Assembly: GCA_017439675.1 (NCBI GenBank)
Contig: JAFSIQ010000009.1
Location: 36,497-100,496 of the forward strand
Source of the DNA: Lachnospiraceae bacterium
GTDB taxonomy: Bacteria; Bacillota; Clostridia; Lachnospirales; Lachnospiraceae
Reading direction: 5' to 3'
Length of the DNA: 64,000 nucleotides
The notes under the pieces are model-generated. The model ran no database searches and had not been told where the DNA came from. It saw only the letters and a list, made by a program, of their open reading frames with translations. The translations under genes were made by a program, and so were the position numbers. Positions 1 to 7,862 of the stretch are shown here, piece by piece. Position 1 is the stretch's first letter, and each line of letters starts with the position of its first letter.

Positions 1-71
1 TATGGGAGTTTAAGTATGTTTTACAGATCTCCATGTTTTCAATGAAAAGATGAACGAAAATGTGAAATTAG

Positions 72-101
72 TTACCACATTTTTCAAAGATGTAGTATAA
101 T
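72..101 (+). promoter_or_regulatory. possible sigma-A promoter of the first LRR gene
   Basis: A TATAAT hexamer lies at 96-101, with a weak -35 candidate TTACCA at 72-77 (18-bp spacing), about 50 bases before the LRR start. Only the -10 element is convincing. Confidence 0.35.
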
Positions 102-153
102 TATAAGATGGTTTTTCTTGTAAGAGGAAAAGATGAATAAAGGAGGCAATATT

Positions 154-2031
154 ATGGGGAAGAACAGGAAGAAAACAGGTAGCTTGGTTGGGTTTATATT
201 AACCCTTGCCATGATGGTGGTTATGTGTATGCCAGTACAGGCAAAAGCAGCTACCATTGCAGAAGCAACGAAGACATTTACAGATGAGGCTAGATTTACA
301 ATTGATGCTACAACGGGAATTATAACTGCATATGCAGATGCAGATATCAATAATCCAGCAACAGAAATTGTAGTTCCGGCAACCATTGGAGGAGTTCCAG
401 TTACCGGACTTTCGGGAACTTTTAACGGCAATACAGCAATTACCACTGTGATTTTACCGAATACCATTACAACCCTTGGGGATTACACATTTAATGGCTG
501 TACAAGCTTATCTAGGGTTGCCTTGTATGATATTGCAGCACCGATGGCTTCCACTAGTGAAATTAGCGATTGGGAAAAGAATAATTATATCTATGATTTG
601 GTTGGTACCAAGGGTTATTCTATCATTGGTAATGATAGTTGTATTACATTACCGGCGACTCTTACCACATTGGGAGTACAGACCTTCGGTGGTGCACTGC
701 GCAACTCGTCCTTTGCTGTTATGGAGGGGAATACAACCTTTAAGACAACTGAGGATGGAATATGTTTGTTGTCATTTGATGGAAAGAATATATATCGTTT
801 TGCACCGAATTTGAACTGCAACAATCCATATTATTTACCAGAAGGATTAGAGACAATAGGTTCCTACTCTTTTGAAGAAAGCATGATGAATAATGCATTG
901 TATTTTCCGTCTTCATTACAGATAATCAGTGATTATGGATTTTACAAATATGACTTTGTGGATAATAATTTTTATTTTCCAGAGAATTGTCAGTTACATA
1001 CGATTGGATCTTATGCGTTTACCTATAATAGAAAACTACAGATTACATTGCCAAAGAGTGTAACCACAATCGGAAGCTATGTATTCTCTTATAGTGAGAA
1101 TGTTGCAATTGACATTTCTAAGACACAGATTGTGACAATTCCTGCATATGCGTTTGCAGATTGTAGCGCATTGCATACGCTTACTTTACCGGAAACGGTA
1201 TTGTACATTGAGGCATATGCCTTTGCAAATTGTAATAATCTTTCAACCGTCACATTCCTTGGTGATGAGTTGTTGACATTGGGCGAGGGTGCATTTAAGG
1301 ATAGTCCGACTTTGCACTATATTACAATCCCTGAAGGTGTTACGAATATTGAGAATGATACCTTTAGTGGTTGTGGCAACTTGGGAGAGGTAGTATTGCC
1401 AGATAGTGTGGAGAAGATTGGGGATAATGCATTTAAGGATTGCGTGACCATTCATACATTGGTCATCCCACCGAATGTAGAATATATTTCTAATACTAGC
1501 TTTGATGGTGTTACCCAGACCAATATCGATACTTCTAAGAATGAGTATGCGCAGACGGTTGTAAAGGGTGAATTGTTGAAAAAAGGTGAGAAAAAACAGG
1601 TAGGAAATCTTTGGTATAAGGTTACTAAATCCCATGAGACCAACGGTACCGTTACCGTGTTAAATGCAAAGAACAAGAAGCAGAAGAATATTGTAATTCC
1701 TGCGACGGTTAATATTAATGGTTATACCTTTAAGGTAACTGCTATTAACAGCAAGGCATTTTACAATAATAAGAAGTTAAAGAGTGTTACCATTGGTGCA
1801 AATGTGAAGACCATCGGTAAGAAAGCGTTTATGAATTGTAAGAAGCTGAATAAGATTACTGTCCAGTCTAAAGTGGTGACATCGGTTAAGAGTCAGGCAT
1901 TTAAGAATATTAATAAGAAGGCAAAGATTACCCTTCCGAAGATGACCAATAAGAAGTTTAAGAAATATAAGAAGAAATTCATGAATAAGGGACAGGCAGG
2001 AACTGTAAAAATCGTGAAGGGAAAGAAATAA
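154..2031 (+). CDS. secreted BspA-like leucine-rich-repeat surface protein
   Basis: 625-aa secreted protein. An N-terminal signal peptide (basic start, hydrophobic stretch, likely cleavage after an AKA motif near residue 31) precedes about ten LRR_5/BspA-type repeats of roughly 23 residues with the pattern IGxxAFxxCxxLxxVxxP. A C-terminal module (from about residue 490) contains KVT, IPATV and VKTIGKKAF elements and ends in a Lys-rich tail. An in-frame ATG at 133 exists, but the AGGAGG at 141-146 fits the ATG at 154. BspA-like proteins are usually surface exposed and adhesive; the ligand here is unknown. I see no LPxTG sorting signal, so the Lys-rich tail may hold it to the wall by charge (inference). 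cysK follows after only 28 bases with no visible terminator. The C-terminal module recurs in the LRR protein at the far end of the window. Confidence 0.85.
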   Translation: MGKNRKKTGSLVGFILTLAMMVVMCMPVQAKAATIAEATKTFTDEARFTIDATTGIITAYADADINNPATEIVVPATIGGVPVTGLSGTFNGNTAITTVILPNTITTLGDYTFNGCTSLSRVALYDIAAPMASTSEISDWEKNNYIYDLVGTKGYSIIGNDSCITLPATLTTLGVQTFGGALRNSSFAVMEGNTTFKTTEDGICLLSFDGKNIYRFAPNLNCNNPYYLPEGLETIGSYSFEESMMNNALYFPSSLQIISDYGFYKYDFVDNNFYFPENCQLHTIGSYAFTYNRKLQITLPKSVTTIGSYVFSYSENVAIDISKTQIVTIPAYAFADCSALHTLTLPETVLYIEAYAFANCNNLSTVTFLGDELLTLGEGAFKDSPTLHYITIPEGVTNIENDTFSGCGNLGEVVLPDSVEKIGDNAFKDCVTIHTLVIPPNVEYISNTSFDGVTQTNIDTSKNEYAQTVVKGELLKKGEKKQVGNLWYKVTKSHETNGTVTVLNAKNKKQKNIVIPATVNINGYTFKVTAINSKAFYNNKKLKSVTIGANVKTIGKKAFMNCKKLNKITVQSKVVTSVKSQAFKNINKKAKITLPKMTNKKFKKYKKKFMNKGQAGTVKIVKGKK

Positions 2032-2059
2032 TAAGTAGATGTAAAGGTGGCATTTTAAA

Positions 2060-2962
2060 ATGTATGTAGAGAATATATTGGATTTGATTGGCAATACACC
2101 GTTAATCAGTTTGAAACAGACAACAGGACTTAATATTTTTGCAAAGGCGGAGTTTTTGAATCCTGGTGGTTCTATTAAGGACCGTATTGCAAAGAATATG
2201 CTAGATGTAGCAGAGGCAGAAGGAAGACTTAAGCCGGGCATGACCATTGTAGAGCCTACCTCTGGTAATACTGGAATAGGTTTGGCACTTTGCGGTATCC
2301 GAAAAGGGTATCCGGTCATAATTGTTATGCCAGAGAATATGAGTGAGGAGCGCAAGAAAATTATCCGCGCTTTAGGTGCAGAGCTTGTATTGACTCCTGC
2401 GGAGCTCTCCATTGGTGGTAGTGTTGAAAAGGCCGAGGAAATTTATAATAGCGACGACAAGTATTTTATGCCACAGCAGTTTGAGAACCCGGCAAATCCA
2501 AGTATTCATTATACTACAACTGGACCAGAAATCTGGAATCAGATAGAAGGAAATGTAGATATCTATGTATCAGGCATCGGAAGCGGTGGAACACTTCAAG
2601 GTGTAGGAAAGTATTTGAGAGAGAAAAATCCAAACTGTAAAATTGTTGCAGTAGAGCCTAAGAATGTGTCAGCCCTTTTGGGTCATGAACCGGGATTACA
2701 TCAGATTCAGGGGATTGGGGACGGATTCGTGCCGGATGTGTTGGATGTCAATATGATTGATGATATTGTTGAAGTGACAGATGAGGATGCTATTGCAACT
2801 GCAAGAGAACTAGCGAAGGTTCAGGGGTTGCTTTGTGGGACTAGCTCTGGTGCCAATGTATGGGCAGCAAAGCAGATGGCAAAGAAATACGGTGAAGATA
2901 AAGTGATTGCAACCATATTGGCAGACCGTGTGGAACGTTACTTCAGTACAAGCTTGATATAA
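2060..2962 (+). CDS. cysK: cysteine synthase (O-acetylserine sulfhydrylase)
   Basis: 300-aa fold-type II PLP enzyme that makes L-cysteine from O-acetylserine and sulfide in the cytoplasm. The PLP lysine is Lys40 in GGSIKDR, the substrate-binding TSGNTG loop is near residues 69-74, and the phosphate-binding GSGGT loop is near 174-178. Length matches the CysK family. The C-terminus reads LADRVERYFST where the more common form is LPDTGERYLST, a conservative variation. The GGTGG before the ATG serves as ribosome binding site. It is a housekeeping gene placed between a surface protein and metal-chaperone GTPases. I see no T-box, SAM riboswitch or CymR-like palindrome upstream. A cystathionine beta-synthase-like activity cannot be excluded from sequence alone. 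Confidence 0.93.
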   Translation: MYVENILDLIGNTPLISLKQTTGLNIFAKAEFLNPGGSIKDRIAKNMLDVAEAEGRLKPGMTIVEPTSGNTGIGLALCGIRKGYPVIIVMPENMSEERKKIIRALGAELVLTPAELSIGGSVEKAEEIYNSDDKYFMPQQFENPANPSIHYTTTGPEIWNQIEGNVDIYVSGIGSGGTLQGVGKYLREKNPNCKIVAVEPKNVSALLGHEPGLHQIQGIGDGFVPDVLDVNMIDDIVEVTDEDAIATARELAKVQGLLCGTSSGANVWAAKQMAKKYGEDKVIATILADRVERYFSTSLI

Positions 2963-2968
2963 TACTAA

Positions 2969-3026
2969 GGGTCAAGAAGTCATAGAGCTGTGTGCTTGCA
3001 CACAAAGCTATATGGCCTTTTGACCC
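2969..3026 (+). terminator. long imperfect hairpin after cysK
   Basis: Two arms of about 26-28 bases, beginning GGGTCAAGAAG and ending CCTTTTGACCC, fold back with a few mismatches around a GTGTGcttgCACAC apex. It lies 6 bases after the cysK stop. There is no strong T-tract, so it may be a repeat or processing element rather than a simple terminator. Confidence 0.5.
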
Positions 3027-3047
3027 GGTCAAATATGAGCAAGTAGC

Positions 3048-3119
3048 AATTTGCGAAGCAAATTAGCGGATTGCGAATGTTTGGAGGATTGTGAGAATTG
3101 CGTAGCAATGGAACAATCC
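3048..3119. repeat. pair of short intergenic palindromes
   Basis: A 7-bp perfect palindrome AATTTGC-gaa-GCAAATT lies at 3048-3064. A two-stem hairpin at 3086-3119 has outer arms GGATTGT/ACAATCC and inner arms ATTGC-gta-GCAAT. With the hairpin just upstream they fill the cysK-cobW gap, resembling a degenerate REP/MITE-type element. Confidence 0.5.
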
Positions 3120-3161
3120 GTAGTATCATAATAATATAGATTTAATATAGGAGGCAATAAC

Positions 3162-4379
3162 ATGACAAAGATAGATATTATTTCCGGTTTTTTGGGTGCC
3201 GGTAAGACAACCTTGATAAAGAAACTAATTGTGGAAGGGTTTCAGGGCGAGAAGCTTGTTTTGATTGAAAATGAGTTTGGTGAAATTGGTATTGACGGAG
3301 GATTTTTGAAGGATGCAGGAGTTCAGATTAACGAGATGAATTCCGGTTGCATCTGCTGTTCTTTGGTAGGAGATTTTGGAAAGGCACTACAACAGGTTTT
3401 GGATGAGTACACTCCAGATCGAATCATCATTGAGCCTTCTGGTGTTGGTAAGCTATCAGATGTTATGAAAGCTGTGGCAGATTTAGCGGAAACAGAGATT
3501 TCTATCAATTCAGCTTCAGCGGTTGTGGATGCACAAAAATGTAAAATGTATATGAAGAATTTCGGAGAATTCTTTAACAATCAGATTGAAAATGCTGGAA
3601 CTATCATTTTGAGCAGAAGCCAGAAAATGAAGGAAGATAAGCTTGAACAGGTGGTTGCAATGTTGCGTGAGCATAATGAGAAGGCGACGATTATTACCAC
3701 TGCATGGGACGATATTGATGGCAAGCAGATTGTGTCTGCTATGGAGAAAGAGAAATCTTTGGTGGATGAGTTGATGGAGGAAGCAAAGGTTTGTCCAACC
3801 TGTGGACATGTGCATGACCACGAGCATGAGCACGGACACCATCACGAAGGCGAATGCTGTCATCATCATGACCACGAGCACGGACACCATCACGAAGGCG
3901 AATGCTGTCATCATCATGACCACGAGCACGGACATCATCACGAAGGCGAATGCTGTCATCATCATGACCACGAGCATGAGCACGGACACCATCACGAGGG
4001 CGAATGCTGTCATCATCATGACCACGAGCACGGACATCATCACGAAGGCGAGTGTTGCCACCATCATGACCATGAGGGACATGACCATCATCATGCAGAT
4101 GATGTGTTTACTAGTTGGGGTGTCGAAACTCCACACAAATATGACAGAGGAGAGATGGAAGAGATTCTCAAGAAGCTTTCTGACAGTGAATGTGAGGAGT
4201 ACGGAATCATTTTGCGTGCTAAAGGGATTGTACCAGATACAGAGGGTGGTTGGATTTACTTTGATTTAACACCAGATGAGTATGAGCTTCGAAGTGGACA
4301 GCCAGATGTTACTGGTAAGCTATGTGTAATTGGTAGCAATTTAAAGGAAGATATAATTGCACAGCTATTTCACGTATAA
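3162..4379 (+). CDS. CobW/COG0523-family GTPase with His-rich metal-binding repeats
   Basis: 405-aa G3E-family P-loop GTPase, the class of metal chaperones that includes ZNG1 and YeiR. The Walker A GFLGAGKTT is at residues 9-17, the family CxCC metal motif (CICC) at 63-66, and the Walker B-like IIEPSGVG near 90-97. A CPTCGH motif at 211-216 introduces a linker up to about residue 312, made of five tandem 16-18 aa units rich in His, Glu and Cys-Cys. A CobW C-terminal domain follows (about 325-405). The family inserts or allocates Zn2+ or other metals into client proteins; the His-rich linker implies zinc, nickel or cobalt buffering (inference). The ATG follows a good AGGAGG. A second CobW-like gene lies directly downstream. 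I see no clear Zur box upstream. Confidence 0.88.
   Translation: MTKIDIISGFLGAGKTTLIKKLIVEGFQGEKLVLIENEFGEIGIDGGFLKDAGVQINEMNSGCICCSLVGDFGKALQQVLDEYTPDRIIIEPSGVGKLSDVMKAVADLAETEISINSASAVVDAQKCKMYMKNFGEFFNNQIENAGTIILSRSQKMKEDKLEQVVAMLREHNEKATIITTAWDDIDGKQIVSAMEKEKSLVDELMEEAKVCPTCGHVHDHEHEHGHHHEGECCHHHDHEHGHHHEGECCHHHDHEHGHHHEGECCHHHDHEHEHGHHHEGECCHHHDHEHGHHHEGECCHHHDHEGHDHHHADDVFTSWGVETPHKYDRGEMEEILKKLSDSECEEYGIILRAKGIVPDTEGGWIYFDLTPDEYELRSGQPDVTGKLCVIGSNLKEDIIAQLFHV
3816..4067 (+). repeat. five in-frame 48/54-bp tandem repeats encoding His/Cys-rich units
   Basis: Three units of 48 bp and two of 54 bp (the longer ones carry one extra His-Glu pair) total 252 bp inside the CobW gene. Units are nearly identical at DNA level, so copy number probably varies by slippage or unequal recombination between strains. 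Confidence 0.9.
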
Positions 4380-4447
4380 AGGTTTCCAAGATAAATGGTT
4401 AGTTGGTAGCTGTTAACATTTTGGATGCGATACAGAAAGGAATGGAA

Positions 4448-5404
4448 ATGATGAGAAAGCAGGAAAAGGAAATTCCGGTATTTGTCTTTATGGGATTTTT
4501 GGAATGCGGAAAGACACAATTTTGTAGCGAAACGCTGATTGACCGCAATTTTACAGAGGGAGAACCGACTCTTTTGATTGTAACAGAAGAGGGAATTGAG
4601 GAATATGATGAAGAGGAGCTTGCAAAACGCAATGTTTCTGTGGTTTGTCTAGCGGAAGAGGATATCAATACAGATAAGCTGTTAGACTTGCAGGATGAGT
4701 ATAATCCTAAGCAAGTGATGATAGAGTACAACGGAATGTGGCAGTTGGAAAAATTGTTTTCCATTCGTGTTCCAAAGGGATGGACGATTGTGCAGGTAAT
4801 TACCTTGATTGATGCTACTACATTTACAGTGTATAACAACAATATGAAATCCTTGATGGCTGAACATATTCAGAATGCAGATATGGTAGTATTTAACCGT
4901 TGTACTGACAGCTCTGATATTAACACCATGCGAATGGCAGTGAAGACCTTGAACCGACGTGCACAGATTGTGTTTGAAAATGTCAATGGTCAGGCACAGG
5001 TCGACAACGGAGAATTAGAGATTCCTTACGATATGGATGCAGATATTATTGAAATTGCAGATGAAGATTATGGCATTTTCTATATTGATGCATCAGACAA
5101 TCCGGTTAAGTATATTGACAGAGTGGTGAAGTTCAAAGGACAGGTTTATTGCCCGCCACAGTACAAAGGAAAAGCCTTTGTGCCAGGTCGATTTGCCATG
5201 ACCTGTTGTGCAGAGGACATTACCTTTTTGGGGTTCAAATGTGTTTCGTTGGAAACTCCTAATTTGAAAGACCGAGAATGGGTTACCGTTACCGCTAAGG
5301 TAAAATGCGAATTTTACGAGGAATTTGACGGAGATGGTCCAGTGTTATATCCTCAAAAGATTGAGAAGGCAGAGAAGCCTTTCGAAGAGGTTGTGTATTT
5401 CTAA
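4448..5404 (+). CDS. degenerate CobW-like GTPase fused to a YcgQ/DUF1980-like C-terminal domain
   Basis: About 318 aa. The N-terminal half is P-loop GTPase-like: GFLECGKT near residue 15 fits GxxxxGKT, and an NRCTD motif could be the guanine-specificity loop. However, the CxCC metal motif and EPSG motif of CobW are missing (MIEYNG replaces the latter). The last 100 residues (NPVKYI, FKGQVY, GRFAMTCCAED, WVTVTAKV) resemble the C-terminal domain of TIGR03943/YcgQ proteins, which act with YcgR permeases in proposed metal or cofactor transport. Start: the frame opens at TTG 4403, but AAAGGA at 4436-4441 favours ATG 4448 or 4451. It lies downstream of the His-rich CobW gene and probably forms a pair with it. 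A fused chaperone/transport adaptor is inference. Confidence 0.7.
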   Translation: MMRKQEKEIPVFVFMGFLECGKTQFCSETLIDRNFTEGEPTLLIVTEEGIEEYDEEELAKRNVSVVCLAEEDINTDKLLDLQDEYNPKQVMIEYNGMWQLEKLFSIRVPKGWTIVQVITLIDATTFTVYNNNMKSLMAEHIQNADMVVFNRCTDSSDINTMRMAVKTLNRRAQIVFENVNGQAQVDNGELEIPYDMDADIIEIADEDYGIFYIDASDNPVKYIDRVVKFKGQVYCPPQYKGKAFVPGRFAMTCCAEDITFLGFKCVSLETPNLKDREWVTVTAKVKCEFYEEFDGDGPVLYPQKIEKAEKPFEEVVYF

Positions 5405-5428
5405 AATGGATTAGGAAGGAGAAAGAAC

Positions 5429-5731
5429 ATGGGTTTTAATGAATTTTTTGACAAAGTGGTGGAGACCTCTTCTAATGCGGTGGACAAGGCAGTGGATACT
5501 ACAAAAAGACTTGCCAACATCAGTGATTTGAAGAGTAAAATCAACAACTATAATAATGAAAAGAATAAGTTGTTTACACAGATTGGCATGGATATTTATA
5601 TTGCGAAGAAGCAGGGAGAATCCTTTGATACGGCAATTGATGAATTTGTGAGCAAGATTGATACCTTGAATATAAAAATAGAGCAGGTACAGGAAAAGAT
5701 TGATTTAATTAAGTCCAATGCAAATAATTGA
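5429..5731 (+). CDS. small coiled-coil protein of unknown function
   Basis: 100-aa, charged and mostly helical protein with no Cys, no signal peptide and no membrane segment. The N-terminus has an amphipathic start (MGFNEFFDKV) and the rest is a likely coiled coil (LKSKINNYNNEKNKLFTQIG, then KIDTLNIKIEQVQEKID). Similar N-termini occur in clostridial zinc-ribbon proteins, but no ribbon is present here. It is preceded by AAGGAG and follows the CobW-like gene by 24 bases, so co-transcription is plausible. I do not recognise a function. Confidence 0.7.
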   Translation: MGFNEFFDKVVETSSNAVDKAVDTTKRLANISDLKSKINNYNNEKNKLFTQIGMDIYIAKKQGESFDTAIDEFVSKIDTLNIKIEQVQEKIDLIKSNANN

Positions 5732-5734
5732 TTG

Positions 5735-5763
5735 TTGACAAAACAACATTTATTCCATATAAT
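5735..5763 (+). promoter_or_regulatory. perfect-consensus sigma-A promoter for the fab cluster
   Basis: TTGACA at 5735-5740 and TATAAT at 5758-5763 are separated by exactly 17 bp, beginning 4 bases after the preceding stop codon. The predicted transcription start is near 5770, giving a leader of about 120 bases before fabH. Confidence 0.75.
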
Positions 5764-5774
5764 CACTTATTGAA

Positions 5775-5803
5775 AATAGACTCATGGTTAGTATGAGTCT
5801 ATT
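5775..5803 (+). terminator. 11-bp perfect hairpin at the predicted 5' end of the fab transcript
   Basis: AATAGACTCAT and ATGAGTCTATT flank a 7-base loop, followed by an imperfect T-rich run. It could terminate the upstream operon, but it starts only about 5 bases after the predicted fab start site, so a 5' stabilising or attenuating hairpin is equally possible. Confidence 0.6.
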
Positions 5804-5813
5804 ATTACTTTAT

Positions 5814-5834
5814 AAAATGCGTATGATGCATTTT
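5814..5834. promoter_or_regulatory. inverted repeat in the fabH leader, possible operator
   Basis: AAAATGC-N7-GCATTTT is a perfect 7-bp inverted repeat between the promoter and fabH. It does not match the FapR or FabT operator sequences as I know them; its role is unassigned. Confidence 0.35.
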
Positions 5835-5891
5835 CGAGGAACTAAAAACGATAGAATCATTTAGTTTACAAGAGGAAAGAAAGAGGTAAGT

Positions 5892-6854
5892 ATGGCTACA
5901 GGAATAATTGGAACAGGTAGTTTTTTACCACCAACAGTTATTGATAATAACGAATTGGCAAAATTGGTAAAAACAGATGATGAATGGATTAGAGAACATA
6001 CAGGTATTGCTGAGCGACACATTGCAACAGATGAGACCACATCTTATATGGGTACTGAGGCTGCGCTTGCAGCGATTGAGAATGCGGGTATTGAGGCAAA
6101 GGAAATTGATTTGATTGTATTTGCTACACTTTCTGGAGAGAGAGCAACTCCTAGTATGTCATGTATCGTGCAGGATAAGATTGGTGCAACCAATGCAACT
6201 TGTTTTGATTTGAATGCAGCATGTTCTGGCTTTGTATATGCATTTCAGACTGCAGATGCCTATATTAAGGCTGGGTTTGCAAAGACTGCTTTGATTATCG
6301 GTGCAGAAACACTTTCTAAGATGGTAGATTGGAAGGACCGTAATACATGTATTTTGTTTGGTGATGGTGCTGGCGCAGCGATTGTAAAGGATACAGGTCG
6401 TGGTGTAATTAGTAGTGTTACCTTGAGTGATGGTAGTAAGGGAATGTCATTGAAGTGTAAGGAACGTTCTACTAGAAACTTCCTAAACAAAAAGCAGGAA
6501 GATAAGCATTATATTCAGATGATTGGACCGGATATCTTTAAGTTTGCTGTGCGCAAGGTTCCGGCATGTATTGACGTATTATTAGAGAGAGCGAATATGA
6601 GCAAGGAGGATGTGGACTACTTTGTGCTTCATCAGGCAAATGCGAGAATCATTTCTTCTGTTTCCAATAAAATGGGTGTTTCGATGGAGAAGTTCCCGAT
6701 GAACGTGGAGCATTGCGGAAACACATCTAGTGCATCGATTCCAATTTTGTTAGATGAGATGAACCGCGATGGAATGCTAAAGCAGGGTGACAAGATTGTT
6801 ATCTGTGGTTTCGGTGGCGGTCTTACTTGGGGTGCACAGTTAATCGAGTGGTAG
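5892..6854 (+). CDS. fabH: beta-ketoacyl-ACP synthase III
   Basis: 320-aa condensing enzyme that starts fatty acid synthesis by joining acetyl-CoA (or a branched primer) to malonyl-ACP. Catalytic Cys111 sits in AACSGF; the His of HQANARI (about residue 250) and the Asn of HCGNTSS (about 280) complete the Cys-His-Asn triad. The C-terminal GFGGGLTWG is a family hallmark. Length is typical. It is the first gene after the consensus promoter, leading fabD, fabG and fabF. The gap to fabD is too small for acpP, which often follows fabH in clostridial clusters. Confidence 0.96.
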   Translation: MATGIIGTGSFLPPTVIDNNELAKLVKTDDEWIREHTGIAERHIATDETTSYMGTEAALAAIENAGIEAKEIDLIVFATLSGERATPSMSCIVQDKIGATNATCFDLNAACSGFVYAFQTADAYIKAGFAKTALIIGAETLSKMVDWKDRNTCILFGDGAGAAIVKDTGRGVISSVTLSDGSKGMSLKCKERSTRNFLNKKQEDKHYIQMIGPDIFKFAVRKVPACIDVLLERANMSKEDVDYFVLHQANARIISSVSNKMGVSMEKFPMNVEHCGNTSSASIPILLDEMNRDGMLKQGDKIVICGFGGGLTWGAQLIEW

Positions 6855-6923
6855 TTATTGAATTAAGAAACAAAAAGTATTTTTTGTGGATTTACAACAG
6901 TTAACAATATGGAGGATATTGAA

Positions 6924-7850
6924 ATGGGTAAAGTTGCATTTATGTTCCCTGGTCAGGGTGCGCAGTATGTTGGAATGGGTAAAGAGTTCTATGACATCAA
7001 TGAAAAAAGTAAAGCGATTTTTGAGACAGCATCTAAGGCAGTAGGGCTTGATATTGAAGCAATCTGCTTTGAGGAGAATACAGATATTAACATTACAGAG
7101 TATACTCAGATTGCAATGTTGACTGCTGAAGTTGCTATGATGCAGGCAGTATTAGATTTGGGAATTAAGCCAGATGTAACAGGTGGGTTGTCTCTTGGAG
7201 AGTATTCTGCTTTGGTAGCCTCTGGAGTAATGGATTTTGAGGATTGTGCAAAGGTTGTCCGTAAACGAGGAATCTATATGCAGGACGAGGTTCCGGCAGG
7301 TGAAGGTGCTATGGCAGCGGTGATTGCATTGGATGCAGATAAGATTGAAGAGGTTTGTAATAGTGTGGACGGTATTGTAGGCATTGCCAATTACAATTGT
7401 CCGGGACAAATCGCGATTTCTGGTGAAAAGGCTGCAGTGGAAAAGGCTTCTGAGTTACTGAAGGAAGCTGGCGCAAAAAGATGTATTCCGTTAAATGTAA
7501 GTGGACCATTCCATTCACCAATGTTAAAGGGTGCAGGGGATAAGCTTGCAAAGGAACTGGAGAATGTAGAGATTCATGACATTACAATTCCTTATGTAAC
7601 CAACGTAACTGGTGGTTTTGTGAGCGATAAGAATGATGTAAAGGATTTGCTTGCAACACAGGTTTCGAATTCTGTAAAGTGGATTCAGTGCGTGGAAGCA
7701 ATGCTTGCTGATGGTGTGGATACATTCGTTGAAATTGGACCTGGTAAGACGTTGTCTTCTTTCGTAAAGAAGATTAATAAAGATGTAACTATTGTAAATG
7801 TAGATAAATATGCAGACTTGGATAAGGTAAAAGAAGTATTCGGTCTGTAA
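6924..7850 (+). CDS. fabD: malonyl-CoA:ACP transacylase
   Basis: 308-aa enzyme transferring malonyl from CoA to acyl carrier protein. It shows the N-terminal FPGQGAQ motif, the nucleophile elbow GLSLGEYSAL (the usual GHSLGEY with Leu for His; Ser near residue 91) and the catalytic His of SGPFHSPM near 200. An in-frame ATG occurs at 6909, but the GGAGG at 6911-6915 places the start at 6924. The fabG start follows 12 bases after the stop. Confidence 0.95.
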   Translation: MGKVAFMFPGQGAQYVGMGKEFYDINEKSKAIFETASKAVGLDIEAICFEENTDINITEYTQIAMLTAEVAMMQAVLDLGIKPDVTGGLSLGEYSALVASGVMDFEDCAKVVRKRGIYMQDEVPAGEGAMAAVIALDADKIEEVCNSVDGIVGIANYNCPGQIAISGEKAAVEKASELLKEAGAKRCIPLNVSGPFHSPMLKGAGDKLAKELENVEIHDITIPYVTNVTGGFVSDKNDVKDLLATQVSNSVKWIQCVEAMLADGVDTFVEIGPGKTLSSFVKKINKDVTIVNVDKYADLDKVKEVFGL

Positions 7851-7862
7851 GAAGGAGGAGCT

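Noticed and set aside
3816-4067. CRISPR-like array
   Set aside because: Repeats are contiguous, in frame and protein-coding, with no spacers.
3516-4136. 206-aa Met-rich ORF on the - strand opposite the His repeats
   Set aside because: It is the mirror of the CAT/CAC-rich repeats, has no ribosome binding site and overlaps a clear GTPase gene.
3802-4269. 155-aa Thr/Met/Ile-rich ORF in another + frame over the His repeats
   Set aside because: Low-complexity shadow of the tandem repeats; no family features.
6855-6923. Search for acpP between fabH and fabD
   Set aside because: Only 69 bases, no frame encoding a DSL phosphopantetheine motif.
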